A stretch of 37,266 nt of DNA from an uncultured Succinivibrio sp. (GTDB lineage Bacteria > Pseudomonadota > Gammaproteobacteria > Enterobacterales > Succinivibrionaceae): the NCBI GenBank assembly GCA_900754255.1, contig CAAECI010000033.1:1-37266 (forward strand). Reading direction: 5' to 3'. Below are positions 16,793-24,398 of this stretch, one piece after another. A model generated the notes under the pieces. The model did not search any database. It saw only the letters and a program-made list of their open reading frames with translations, and had not been told where the DNA came from. The position numbers were made by a program, and so were the translations under genes. Positions within the stretch are counted from its first letter, which is position 1; each line of letters opens with the position of its first letter.

Positions 16793-16820
16793 TTCTAAAC
16801 TTCCATTTTTTAAATATAAT
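16793..16820 (+). promoter_or_regulatory. Promoter of the second PotF-like gene
   Basis: A perfect TATAAT (16815-16820) lies at the same distance (32 bases) from its ATG as in copy 1, with a weak -35 TTCTAA (16793-16798) 16 bases upstream. GGGAG is the ribosome-binding site. The -10 and leader resemble copy 1 while the -35 region differs, hinting at different strength or control. Confidence 0.55.
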
Positions 16821-16846
16821 GCGAGGAACTTTAACGGGAGAATGTC

Positions 16847-17980
16847 ATGAAGAATAAAAAAGCACTGCTGTTGCTTACGTTGCTTGGGGGGCTGAGCCTC
16901 AGCGCCCATGCCGATTCCGACGTGAATATTTGGAACTGGAGCGACTATATAGGTGAGAACACCATCGACGACTTCGGTAAAAAAAGCGGACTTGCCAATC
17001 CCAATTATGCGGTTTTCGACTCCAATGAAATGGTCGAGGCCCGTTTGCTTTCGGGTCACTCCGGCTTTGATGCGGTGATGATGACCAGCTACTATGTTCC
17101 CCGTCTTGCCAAGGCCGGTGCCCTGCAAAAAATAGATCATGCCAAGATCCCGCACTGGAGCGGACTTGATCAGGTGCGCATGCAAAAGCTCGCCGAGGTT
17201 GATCCCGGTAACGAATATGCTTATCCCTATACGGAAATTTCGGTGGGCATAGGCTACAACACAAAAAAAATAAAGGAGATCTTCGGCGAGGATTATAAGG
17301 TCGACTCCTGGGATTTTCTCTTTGACAAAAAGAACTCCGACAAGCTGCGCCGTTGCGGTATTGCCGTCTTGGATTCACCCATCGAGATCATATCCGCCGC
17401 CATGCATTTCCTCGGCAAGGATCCAACCTCCGAGGAGCGCAACGACTATCGCGAGGCTCAGAAGCTCTTGACCGATCTGGCCCGTAACGTTTCCTATTTT
17501 CACTCCTCGCGCTATATAAACGATTTGGCCTCAGGCGAGATCTGCGCCGCCATCGGCTATTCAGGCGATATTTTGCAGTCACGCAGTCGCGCCCACAAGG
17601 CTGATTTAGGCTTTGAGGTTGAATTTGTCGTGCCCAAGGAGGGCTCCGTAATGTGGTTTGACTGCTGGACGGTGCCTACGGGAGCTCAACACTACGACAA
17701 TGCCATGAAATTTTTCGACTATCTCATGACTCCCGAGCACACCGCAGAGATCGCCAATGAAATACGTTATCCCATGCCGGTAACGAAGGCCGTCCCTGCC
17801 TTTGACGAGGAATTGCGCAACAACCCAAGCGTAATTTTATCCGACGAGCTCATGAGCAAAATGTATCTCATGCGTCCCACCACCGCCAAGATCTCCCGCA
17901 TCACCAACCGCGTTTGGAATGCCATGAAGCTTGATTCTGCCTCAAGCGACGGCGAGGACGATGCCAATTCCTGGAATTAA
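16847..17980 (+). CDS. PotF/PotD-like polyamine-type periplasmic binding protein, copy 2
   Basis: This second 377-aa binding protein is about 85% identical by eye to copy 1, with no gaps. The signal peptide ends at AHA before DSDVNIWNWS, again without a lipobox. The ligand-type residues seen in copy 1 are unchanged. Differences cluster in the signal peptide, in a surface stretch near residues 245-262 (SRSRAHKADLGFEVEF versus ARDRAKKAKLDFDVDY), in CWTVPTGAQ near 276, and in the acidic tail. This looks like a tandem duplication kept under selection. The genes for a PotGHI-type transporter must be elsewhere, or these proteins serve another role such as sensing. Confidence 0.9.
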   Translation: MKNKKALLLLTLLGGLSLSAHADSDVNIWNWSDYIGENTIDDFGKKSGLANPNYAVFDSNEMVEARLLSGHSGFDAVMMTSYYVPRLAKAGALQKIDHAKIPHWSGLDQVRMQKLAEVDPGNEYAYPYTEISVGIGYNTKKIKEIFGEDYKVDSWDFLFDKKNSDKLRRCGIAVLDSPIEIISAAMHFLGKDPTSEERNDYREAQKLLTDLARNVSYFHSSRYINDLASGEICAAIGYSGDILQSRSRAHKADLGFEVEFVVPKEGSVMWFDCWTVPTGAQHYDNAMKFFDYLMTPEHTAEIANEIRYPMPVTKAVPAFDEELRNNPSVILSDELMSKMYLMRPTTAKISRITNRVWNAMKLDSASSDGEDDANSWN

Positions 17981-18003
17981 ACCTCGCTCGATCGCATGAT
18001 CTG

Positions 18004-18036
18004 AAAATATCGGCTCCGCAGCAGGGCCGATATTTT
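18004..18036. terminator. Bidirectional terminator shared by PotF copy 2 and dnaX
   Basis: An 11-bp perfect stem (18004-18014 with 18026-18036, 11-base loop) has A-rich and T-rich ends on both strands. It follows the PotF stop by 23 bases on the plus strand and directly abuts the dnaX (tau) stop codon at 18037-18039 on the minus strand. It thus separates the two convergent genes. Confidence 0.85.
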
Positions 18037-21000
18037 TTAAGCTTTTTCAACCGGAAGCTTGGCCGCAGAGAAAAGCCTGATGCGACAGCTATTCAGATCG
18101 GCCCCCGCGAGTTTTGCTATTTGGGCCGCACCCTCGTCATTTATAAACTCGGATCTGGCATCAGATAAAGCCTTTTCATAAAGTCTGAGCGCCAAGGTAC
18201 GCACGCAACCCTCGGGAAGCCCCGGGCACAGCTGTACGCAAACCTCAATGCGACGCTTTTTTAAAGCCGAAAAACGCTCGCTGAGTGCGGAGCTGAAGTT
18301 AGGATCCAGCGAGAATAGTCTGAAGCTGTCGCTCATAACAATGATCCAGCGATCAGGATCGGCCGGATCTATTCTTCTGACGCTCGAGCTTAAGGCCGAA
18401 TATAAAGCGCTGTCGTTAAAGCCCGCCGCCTTAAAATCACAGGCCCAAAGATCGGAGGTTTCGGCCGCCTCCATAAAATCATCGGGGCCGACGGTACGTC
18501 CGAGCTTATCCTGAAAGCTTCGTTCGATGCGCTCACGCTCAGTCTTCTCCGCGACGGGGACATTGGCCGTGCTCCCATCTGCAAGCGGAACTATGCCCGG
18601 CGAGGGCTTAGACGTTACGGCACTTGCGTCACTCACGTCATGATCCTCATTTAGATCTAGGGCATAGGCTGATCCCGCCGTGTCCGCCTGAGGAGACTCC
18701 TCGTCATAATAGTCATCATCCTGCGGGAGCTCATCGCTCATATATTCGGGCGTATAGCAAGTTGCGCTCTCGGATGTCTCAGGCGCTGCTACCGTATCTG
18801 AGGCCGGCACTGCTGCATCGTGTTCTTTGGCTTTGGGAGTGAGTGCTGCCTTCGGATCTACGATCGCATTATTATCAACGACCTCAGCTCCTTTTGAGCC
18901 TGCAACGGGAGATCCTGAGTATTGCTCATCCTCCTTTTTACCGACGGGAGCTAAGGACTTATGCAAAGCGGCATCAGGAGCACGTTCGGAGGTGGCATAG
19001 GAGCTCAGCTTAAACTCGCCGGCGTCACCGTCGCCAAAGGGATCCTGCATTTCCTTGAGCGTAATTTCTGCAGAGTATCCCTTGGAGCTTATGTTATAGG
19101 TCTTATCAAGCTTAACGCCCTCTTGGAATGAGTTTTTATGATCCTCTGCAACCTCAAAAACGCTTTCTGTCTCAATTTGAGCCTCAGGGGGCGCAATTTT
19201 TGAAAAGTCCTTCGGGGCGGAATTTGATGCCGAACCAGTTGCGCCCGCAAAGCCCTGAGCTACCGTTTCCTCCTGAGCATGCGGCCCATCGTGCATAGCA
19301 CCGCGATGAGGATCCGAGGCAGAATTATTTGTCGGCAACGGATCGGGAGTGTGGATATTATGAGTCTTAGGCAAATTTTCAGAGGCAGCCTCAAATGGCG
19401 CCATGTTCTCCTCGGCGCTTAGCTGATCGAGGGCCGATTGCTGCACTCGTCTTAGCATTTCCTCCGCACTTTCACCCTCGCGCATCCCCTCGATCAAGGC
19501 ATTGTTTACGGGAGTACCGTCTGCATACAGGGTGTCGGCGGTGGCATGCTGAGGATCTTTTTGCCAAGAATTTATGGGCGGCTCACGATCGCCTAACGTT
19601 TCATCCTCGTTACCCTCACGCCTATCCTCCTCTATTGCCTGCAACAGTGAGGAAATAGCGCTGTTTTGCGCCTGCTCTGCAGACAATGATGCTGAATTTA
19701 AGCTCTCAGGCGAACCGCCTGCATAGGGATCCCCTGCATCGTCCGGATCGTTTTGTATCATGGGCACAGAAGGAGCATGATCCGCTGTCGTCACCCCAAG
19801 TCTTACCGCCTGCGAGGAGAGAGCCGATACGGAGCTTCTGACCTTGGCTAGTTTATCTCCAGTAAGCCTTGAGCTACGCTCCGTATACCTCTCTTCATAA
19901 GTTGAGGCTACCTTTCTTAGCTGATCCGTATAATCAAAAACCCGCTTGGCAAGCTCCGCCATATTGTCAGGTGGCAAGGAGATATGCTGCTTTAGCTTAT
20001 CCTCATCAGGCTGCACCATGGATGCAAAATAGCTCGATCCAACCTCGCTCTTAGCTTGCGCTTTGGTCGACATGATGCGGCTTAAATTGCTTACGGCCGA
20101 GGCTACAGCTCCTAAGGAGTTTAAAGGACCGTTTAAGATTAAATTGGCATCTGCCGAAGGCTTGGCAACGCATGCAACAGAAAGATCCCGCGACGATGCG
20201 GAGGCGTTCTCCGTGCTGTTGCCGTCAGCCGATGACTGCGAATAATAAGTTGCGTTTTGCGCAGTAGCGACTGCATCTGCACTCGCGGTCGTCAGAGTTT
20301 GCGAAGGCTCTGCCAAGGCTGTAGTCAAGAAAGCTGCAGGCTTTGAGACGGAGCTTTTTTCTAATACGCTCCCCTGCTTTGAACTTTCGAATTTGGATGC
20401 GGCAACCGAGCTTAATAATGATTGGGCAGGATCCGGCGCAGGCCAGGTGATCTTAGCCGCCTCACTCTCACCTAGCCACGCTTTTTTTTTTCGGGTGAAA
20501 AGGCCAAAAGTCTCAGCACCGTCATATCAAAAACGGCGGCACCGTCGGGAGCGCTTGAGAGCTCGGCAGATCCTTCAAGTGCGGTTTGATAATAAAGTTG
20601 CAGGCTCTCGGGTGCGAACAGGGGGGCATATTTTTGCAAAATAGGTAGCGCGGTAGTGAAAACGTTCAGACGCCCGATCCCCGTAAACTGGTAGAGGGCC
20701 AGATCGTGAAAGGCAAACACCAGCGCATCAAGCAGGGTTTTGTAGTTGGGAGCAATACGGCGCACCGTATCAAGCAAGGCTGCCAGATCATCCCTTTGTC
20801 CCAAAAGCAGATCAAGCACGGAGGAGAGCAATTCATCCCCGGCCGCCCCCAGCATCTGCTGCACACATGCAAGCTTGATGCTGCCGCCTCCTAAGGCCAC
20901 GGCCTGATCACAAAGCGAGAGCGCATCACGCATGGATCCCTTGGCCGCCGAGGCGATCATTGCCGCCCCTTCACCCTCGCAGGGAATTCCCTCCTTCGAG

Positions 21001-21584
21001 GCTATTCTTTCAATCTGGGAGCGGATCTCATCGCGCGTTAGCGCCATAAGCTGGAACTTCAGGCAACGCGACAATACGGTAGTTGGGATCTTCTGCGGAT
21101 CGGTGGTAGCCAAAATAAATTTGACATATGAGGGCGGCTCCTCCAGCGTTTTTAGCAAAGCGTTGAAGCTGTTGGCCGTGAGCATATGCACTTCGTCGAT
21201 GATATAGATTTTGTAACGCCCGCGTACGGGAGGATAACGCGTGTTCTCAAGCAGACTGCGGGTATCCTCAACCTTGGTCTGAGAGGCCGCATCGATCTCT
21301 ATAACATCCGGAAATACGCCTGAGGTGATCTCCTCACATGCCCCGCAGTGACCGCAGGGATGCGAGGTAATGCCGTTTTCACATTCCAAGCATTTGGCAA
21401 TGATGCGGGCAATGGTGGTCTTACCGATCCCGCGCGTACCCGTCAATAGGTAGGCATGATGGATCCTCTTGGATTCTATGGTATTGGCAAGGGCACTTTT
21501 GACCGCCTCCTGCCCTACGACGTCGTCAAATGTCTGCGGACGGTATTTGCGTGCCAGCGCCTGATATTCTGAAGATCCTGCCAT
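18037..21584 (-). CDS. dnaX: DNA polymerase III subunit tau, full-length product made by -1 frameshift
   Basis: Tau links the clamp loader to polymerase III alpha and DnaB helicase. Zero-frame decoding ends at 20472. The -1 frame opens at the A10 tract and runs on to 18037 with no stop, giving about 1182 aa (E. coli tau is 643). Residues 1-368 are the ATPase domains described for gamma. A very long acidic, Ser/Ala/Asp/Glu-rich linker of about 650 residues follows, with no visible fold. The last 150-160 residues are a clear tau domain V: SDLWACDFKAAGF, DRWIIVMSDSF, then YEKALSDARSEFI near the end, aligning with the alpha-binding domain of E. coli tau. Because a real domain V is kept open in this frame, frameshifting or slippage is much more likely than decay. 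An alternative is a one-base error in the A tract. Confidence 0.82.
20441..20491 (-). promoter_or_regulatory. Programmed -1 frameshift signal in dnaX (slip site plus stem-loop)
   Basis: On the minus strand an A10 run (20491-20482) plus G holds the heptamer A AAA AAG (20487-20481) in the zero frame, the same site used in E. coli dnaX. Three bases later, GGCTAGGTGA (20477-20468) pairs with TCACCTGGCC (20450-20441) in a 10-bp stem with one G-U pair and a 17-base loop. The zero-frame TAG (20474-20472) lies inside the 5' arm. I do not see the upstream Shine-Dalgarno-like stimulator known in E. coli. The A10 run alone could also cause transcriptional slippage; an A11 transcript would read tau directly. 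Confidence 0.8.
20472..21584 (-). CDS. dnaX: DNA polymerase III subunit gamma (zero-frame product of dnaX)
   Basis: This 370-aa product is the clamp-loader ATPase that opens the beta ring. It has the Walker A motif GTRGIGKT (49-56), the zinc site Cys68, Cys77, Cys80 and Cys83, Walker B IYIIDEVHML, the SRC motif in PTTVLSRCLKF, and sensor 2 in GSMRDALSL. It ends just after domain III (E. coli domains I-III end near residue 368-373), with the last codons AAA AAA AAG CGT GGC then TAG. So gamma here lacks the linker stub of E. coli gamma (431 aa). It follows apt by six bases, as in E. coli, and likely shares its promoter. The ybaB-recR genes that often follow dnaX are absent. Confidence 0.93.
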   Translation of the reverse strand: MAGSSEYQALARKYRPQTFDDVVGQEAVKSALANTIESKRIHHAYLLTGTRGIGKTTIARIIAKCLECENGITSHPCGHCGACEEITSGVFPDVIEIDAASQTKVEDTRSLLENTRYPPVRGRYKIYIIDEVHMLTANSFNALLKTLEEPPSYVKFILATTDPQKIPTTVLSRCLKFQLMALTRDEIRSQIERIASKEGIPCEGEGAAMIASAAKGSMRDALSLCDQAVALGGGSIKLACVQQMLGAAGDELLSSVLDLLLGQRDDLAALLDTVRRIAPNYKTLLDALVFAFHDLALYQFTGIGRLNVFTTALPILQKYAPLFAPESLQLYYQTALEGSAELSSAPDGAAVFDMTVLRLLAFSPEKKKRG

Positions 21585-21590
21585 GAGCTA

Positions 21591-22151
21591 TCAATGTCCT
21601 GGGAATTTTATGAGCGAAAACACTTCATGCCTGTAGGTATCCTCAAGCATTTTACGACCGTTAAGTCCCGTAAGCTCGATGACGAAGGCCATGCTGTCGA
21701 TCTCGGCCTTAAGCTTTTGCGCAAGCTTGACCATAGCTCCCATGGTTCCGCCCGTCGCCAAAAGATCGTCTAAGAGCAATACTCTTTGTCCCGGCTTTAC
21801 GGCATCCTCGTGCACCTGCAAAACGGCCGAGCCGTACTCAAGATCGTACTTCTCTTCTATGGTTTTACGCGGCAGCTTACCGGGCTTTCTCACCGGCACG
21901 AAGGCGCAATTAAGCATTAGGGACAGCGGCGCTCCGAAAATAAAGCCGCGGGCCTCGGCACAAAGCACGGCATCTATCTTGCGATCGCGATAGTGAGCTG
22001 CGAGCAACTCCATCGTCAGCGCAAAGGCCTTGGGATCCTCACATACCGAGGTGATATCACGAAACAAAATCCCAGGCTTAGGAAAATCAGCAACGCTTTT
22101 TACGCGGGATTTTACATATTCCGCATTTTTTTCAAATTCTTCTTGAGTCAC
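21591..22151 (-). CDS. apt: Adenine phosphoribosyltransferase
   Basis: Apt salvages adenine by joining it to PRPP to form AMP. The 186-aa protein closely follows E. coli Apt (183 aa): DFPKPGILFRDITSV near the start, the EARGFIFGAPL segment, VRKPGKLPRKTIEEKYDLEYG, and the PRPP-binding motif VLLLDDLLATGGT. It ends in the usual FPGH. The start codon is GTG, with GGAG six bases upstream. It has a good promoter of its own and is followed by dnaX after six bases. Confidence 0.97.
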   Translation of the reverse strand: MTQEEFEKNAEYVKSRVKSVADFPKPGILFRDITSVCEDPKAFALTMELLAAHYRDRKIDAVLCAEARGFIFGAPLSLMLNCAFVPVRKPGKLPRKTIEEKYDLEYGSAVLQVHEDAVKPGQRVLLLDDLLATGGTMGAMVKLAQKLKAEIDSMAFVIELTGLNGRKMLEDTYRHEVFSLIKFPGH

Positions 22152-22189
22152 GCCTGCTCCGCTCTATACGCAATAAAAAATACCCTGCT

Positions 22190-22218
22190 ATTTTACGTCC
22201 TGCCGTGTTTTTTCTCAA
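22190..22218 (-). promoter_or_regulatory. Promoter of the apt-dnaX operon
   Basis: On the minus strand TTGAGA (22213-22218) and TAAAAT (22190-22195) are 17 bases apart; each differs from consensus at one position. The -35 overlaps the stop codon region of the upstream Rossmann-fold gene. Confidence 0.6.
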
Positions 22219-22865
22219 CGCAGTGATAGCGTCGAACGCACGGAAACGACTGAAAAGGGCTTAAGTCCGCGCTTTAAAAGCTCGGCGGCAGCATCGGCCA
22301 GATCGTAATTACTGATCACGCTACTTCCGTCCGCTCCCATGGGCAAAACATCATCGGAGAATTCATAATGCCCGGTCTTATGCTCGGCATCCTCGCGAAT
22401 AAGCGGCGGACATAAAAGCGTCCACATAACATCCCTTTCGCTCTGAAGCTTTTTAAAAAGCCTTGCATGCAGGCGCTGCGCCGGAGAGGATCCCTGCGCC
22501 CCTTCCAAAAAATTCTCCTCAAACACTCTCTTGTTTCTTAAGGCATCTGCATACAGGCATCCCACACTGCCTAAGATCAAAAGTCTCCTGCCCGTGCCGC
22601 GCAAAAGCTCGAGCAAATACAAAAGCGGGATCCGAGAGGGTCTTAGGGCACAATCCTCGGCAAAGGATACGGGATCGATCACGGTGCTTACGTCTTCAAA
22701 ATCCTCTGCCCTCAGATCCTTAAGGCTTTTTATAAGCACGCGGCCCTCACCGGGCACGGGAGCGAGCTCCTCGATCACACTTACGGTCTGAATGCCGCGA
22801 CATTCGCAGGATCTGACGATCACGGATCCATCTTGGCGATCCGCTCCGATTATTGCCACCTTCAT
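22215..22865 (-). CDS. NAD(P)-binding Rossmann-fold protein (YwnB/NmrA-like)
   Basis: This 216-aa protein starts with a beta strand and a dinucleotide-binding loop (KVAIIGADRQDGSVIV; the usual GxxGxxG is altered to GADRQDG). It continues with the family landmarks LLILGSVGCLYAD, a WTLLCPP strand, KTGHYEFSDD and the C-terminal SSVISNYDLADAAAELL. These match short NAD(P)H-binding proteins of the atypical SDR group related to YwnB. The Tyr-x3-Lys catalytic pair of classical SDRs is not evident, so it may bind cofactor without classical catalysis. It lies 19 bases after the HNH gene and is probably co-transcribed. Function unknown. Confidence 0.7.
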   Translation of the reverse strand: MKVAIIGADRQDGSVIVRSCECRGIQTVSVIEELAPVPGEGRVLIKSLKDLRAEDFEDVSTVIDPVSFAEDCALRPSRIPLLYLLELLRGTGRRLLILGSVGCLYADALRNKRVFEENFLEGAQGSSPAQRLHARLFKKLQSERDVMWTLLCPPLIREDAEHKTGHYEFSDDVLPMGADGSSVISNYDLADAAAELLKRGLKPFSVVSVRSTLSLR

Positions 22866-22884
22866 ATTTATAACCTTATTTGTC

Positions 22885-23865
22885 TTATGCCTTAAGCGGC
22901 TTTACAGTTCCGAAGGTAAGCCAATTCTCAAATCGGTGCTGCGCATGCCACTTTAAATACTCGGGATTGGGGCGCAGGGCCGGATCCTCAGGCAAATACA
23001 GCGCACAGCCGTTGAATTTCATATACTCGGAGTCCTTCAAAACCTTGGATACCTTGATCACGGCCTTATCCTCAGCCGTGTAGACAGCAGTGATGTAGCC
23101 CTTGGAGAAAAGACTTTCTATATCCGCACGCAGCACCAGACCGTTGCCCGGCTTTAAAAAGCGCTCGTCATAGAAGGCCTTGATGTGCGCCACCTTTAAA
23201 ACCGGCTTTAGGGTTTCATGCGTCACGGCACATTTGAAATCGTAGGCCTTGAGCATTTTAGCCTTAAAAAATGCCGAATAGTCGCGGGCATTTTTTTGCT
23301 CGGCCATGCGAAAGATGCCTGACCATTCGGGATCAGCCGAATCATCGCGCAACTGTCCCTGGCGCATATGCATAAGATGACGCTCCAAAAACAACCCCTG
23401 TGGAGTATCAAGCCCCAAGGACACAAGCTCGCATTCCTTTATGTCAGGAAGATCAAGCTCGGAGGGTACCTCATAGCAATCTCTTCGTGCAAAAACGAAA
23501 ATTCCCGAGACCACATTAGATTTTATTTTTGAGCCGCGCTTTAGTCCGCGGGATACGAGATCAGACTTAAACTCGTCAAGGCTCTCGGCGCCGTTGTAAA
23601 CGCCGAACTCGTTCCAGGCCTCGGTAGGAGTCTGTAAAAGGCTGTGCTGATAGAATCCACCCCCGCATATAAAGCTAATGTCATTACGCCTTTGCAAAAA
23701 AAGCACAAGTGCACCGGGCTCAGGCTCCGCACCCTGCGCTACATCCTTATGTCTGATGCCCCAGCAATTGACGCTGCCGGATCCTGCGGCTATGTACTGC
23801 GTAACCACCGAACGATACCAGATCTCGGGTACGGCAATGAGGAAGATGTTCTCAGGAAGGATCAT
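22885..23865 (-). CDS. HNH endonuclease with an N-terminal PUA/EVE-like domain (putative restriction enzyme)
   Basis: This 326-aa protein ends in an HNH nuclease domain (about 215-300). CAVTHET holds the first Cys/His region, VAHIKAF the central His, and NGLVLRADIESLFSKGYI the Asn and following His/Asp-type residues. The pattern is that of predicted restriction endonucleases in which HNH follows a sensor domain. The N-terminal 160 residues (PGALVLFLQRRNDISFICGGGFY) resemble the domain found ahead of HNH in those proteins, perhaps a reader of modified bases. No methyltransferase is adjacent, which fits a modification-dependent (type IV-like) enzyme; this is inference. AGGAG precedes the ATG. 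It leads a two-gene unit with the Rossmann-fold protein. Confidence 0.8.
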   Translation of the reverse strand: MILPENIFLIAVPEIWYRSVVTQYIAAGSGSVNCWGIRHKDVAQGAEPEPGALVLFLQRRNDISFICGGGFYQHSLLQTPTEAWNEFGVYNGAESLDEFKSDLVSRGLKRGSKIKSNVVSGIFVFARRDCYEVPSELDLPDIKECELVSLGLDTPQGLFLERHLMHMRQGQLRDDSADPEWSGIFRMAEQKNARDYSAFFKAKMLKAYDFKCAVTHETLKPVLKVAHIKAFYDERFLKPGNGLVLRADIESLFSKGYITAVYTAEDKAVIKVSKVLKDSEYMKFNGCALYLPEDPALRPNPEYLKWHAQHRFENWLTFGTVKPLKA

Positions 23866-24003
23866 TTACAAAACTCCTTATCGTACGAATGCTTAAATAG
23901 ATTTTAATATCGTTAAGGCATGTAAAAAGAGTAACAGATCAAATTGGGGAGTTTTTATTAAATTGCAGTATTTTCGCGCTTTAGCGCTGACAAGGCCTCT
24001 TTA

Positions 24004-24019
24004 TTTGATATACATCACA
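24004..24019. promoter_or_regulatory. CRP- or FNR-like site
   Basis: TTTGATATACATCACA differs from the CRP consensus TGTGA-N6-TCACA at one base. It also fits FNR (TTGAT-N4-ATCAA) at nine of ten. It lies in the 533-bp AT-rich gap 23866-24398 between the HNH gene and sglT, closer to the HNH side, and could serve either. The rest of that gap holds the sites listed below and no gene. Confidence 0.5.
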
Positions 24020-24185
24020 TTTTTAACATTTACTTGCTTAATTATTATTTTTGATATTTCAAGTAATTAAAAAAATAGAGTCCAAAGAGGATCCATTGCT
24101 TATATTTGCTCTAAATCCCCATATAAATCCCTAAAAAAAGCCTTTTTCTTTGCTTACAAAAATAAAAAATTCTTTTCTATTCAAA

Positions 24186-24201
24186 ATGAAAACGTTTTCA
24201 T
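24186..24201. promoter_or_regulatory. 16-bp palindrome of LacI/GalR-family operator type
   Basis: ATGAAAACGTTTTCAT is perfectly symmetric with the central CG typical of LacI/GalR-family operators (it also fits the TGWAANCGNTNWCA form). It lies upstream of the galactose symporter promoter, so a distal operator for sugar control or DNA looping is plausible. The cognate repressor is not in the window. Confidence 0.55.
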
Positions 24202-24230
24202 AAACCTATCCGACTTACATACCTATAAAT

Positions 24231-24246
24231 CGTGATTTAAATCACA
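24231..24246. promoter_or_regulatory. CRP-like site upstream of sglT
   Basis: CGTGATTTAAATCACA has one mismatch to TGTGA-N6-TCACA and an exact 14-bp palindrome (24232-24245). Its centre lies about 88 bases before the predicted transcription start of sglT, in the upstream range used by CRP for activation. Confidence 0.6.
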
Positions 24247-24291
24247 TTTACTCCCCAAAATATCATTTTACTATTCCTCACCGGCCTCTGC

Positions 24292-24320
24292 TTTTCAATA
24301 AAAACGCATCTCAGTATAAT
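24292..24320 (+). promoter_or_regulatory. Promoter of sglT
   Basis: TTTTCA (24292-24297), 17 bases, then a perfect TATAAT (24315-24320). Predicted start near 24327, about 72 bases before the ATG. The weak -35 fits a promoter that needs an activator. Confidence 0.55.
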
Positions 24321-24328
24321 TTGCTCAT

Positions 24329-24340
24329 GTAAACGGTTAC
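24329..24340. promoter_or_regulatory. Putative operator just past the sglT transcription start
   Basis: GTAAACGGTTAC is a near-palindrome with a central CG step, again LacI-family-like. It lies right after the predicted start, where a bound repressor would block transcription. Confidence 0.4.
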
Positions 24341-24398
24341 TTCACGCAAAAAACTTTGCTAAGTAATCTAGGATTTTTTTCTATCTCAGGACAAGTCT

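Noticed and set aside
18037..20328. A separate 763-codon gene of unknown function starting at a TTG near 20328
   Set aside because: The frame is open further upstream to the A10 tract of dnaX, the TTG has no good ribosome-binding site, and the end of the product is tau domain V. It is best read as the recoded 3' half of dnaX.
18037..21584. dnaX as a pseudogene broken by a frameshift
   Set aside because: The downstream frame stays open for over 800 codons with a conserved final domain, and the break lies exactly at a classic slip site followed by a stem-loop. Decay would not preserve this. A homopolymer sequencing error cannot be excluded.
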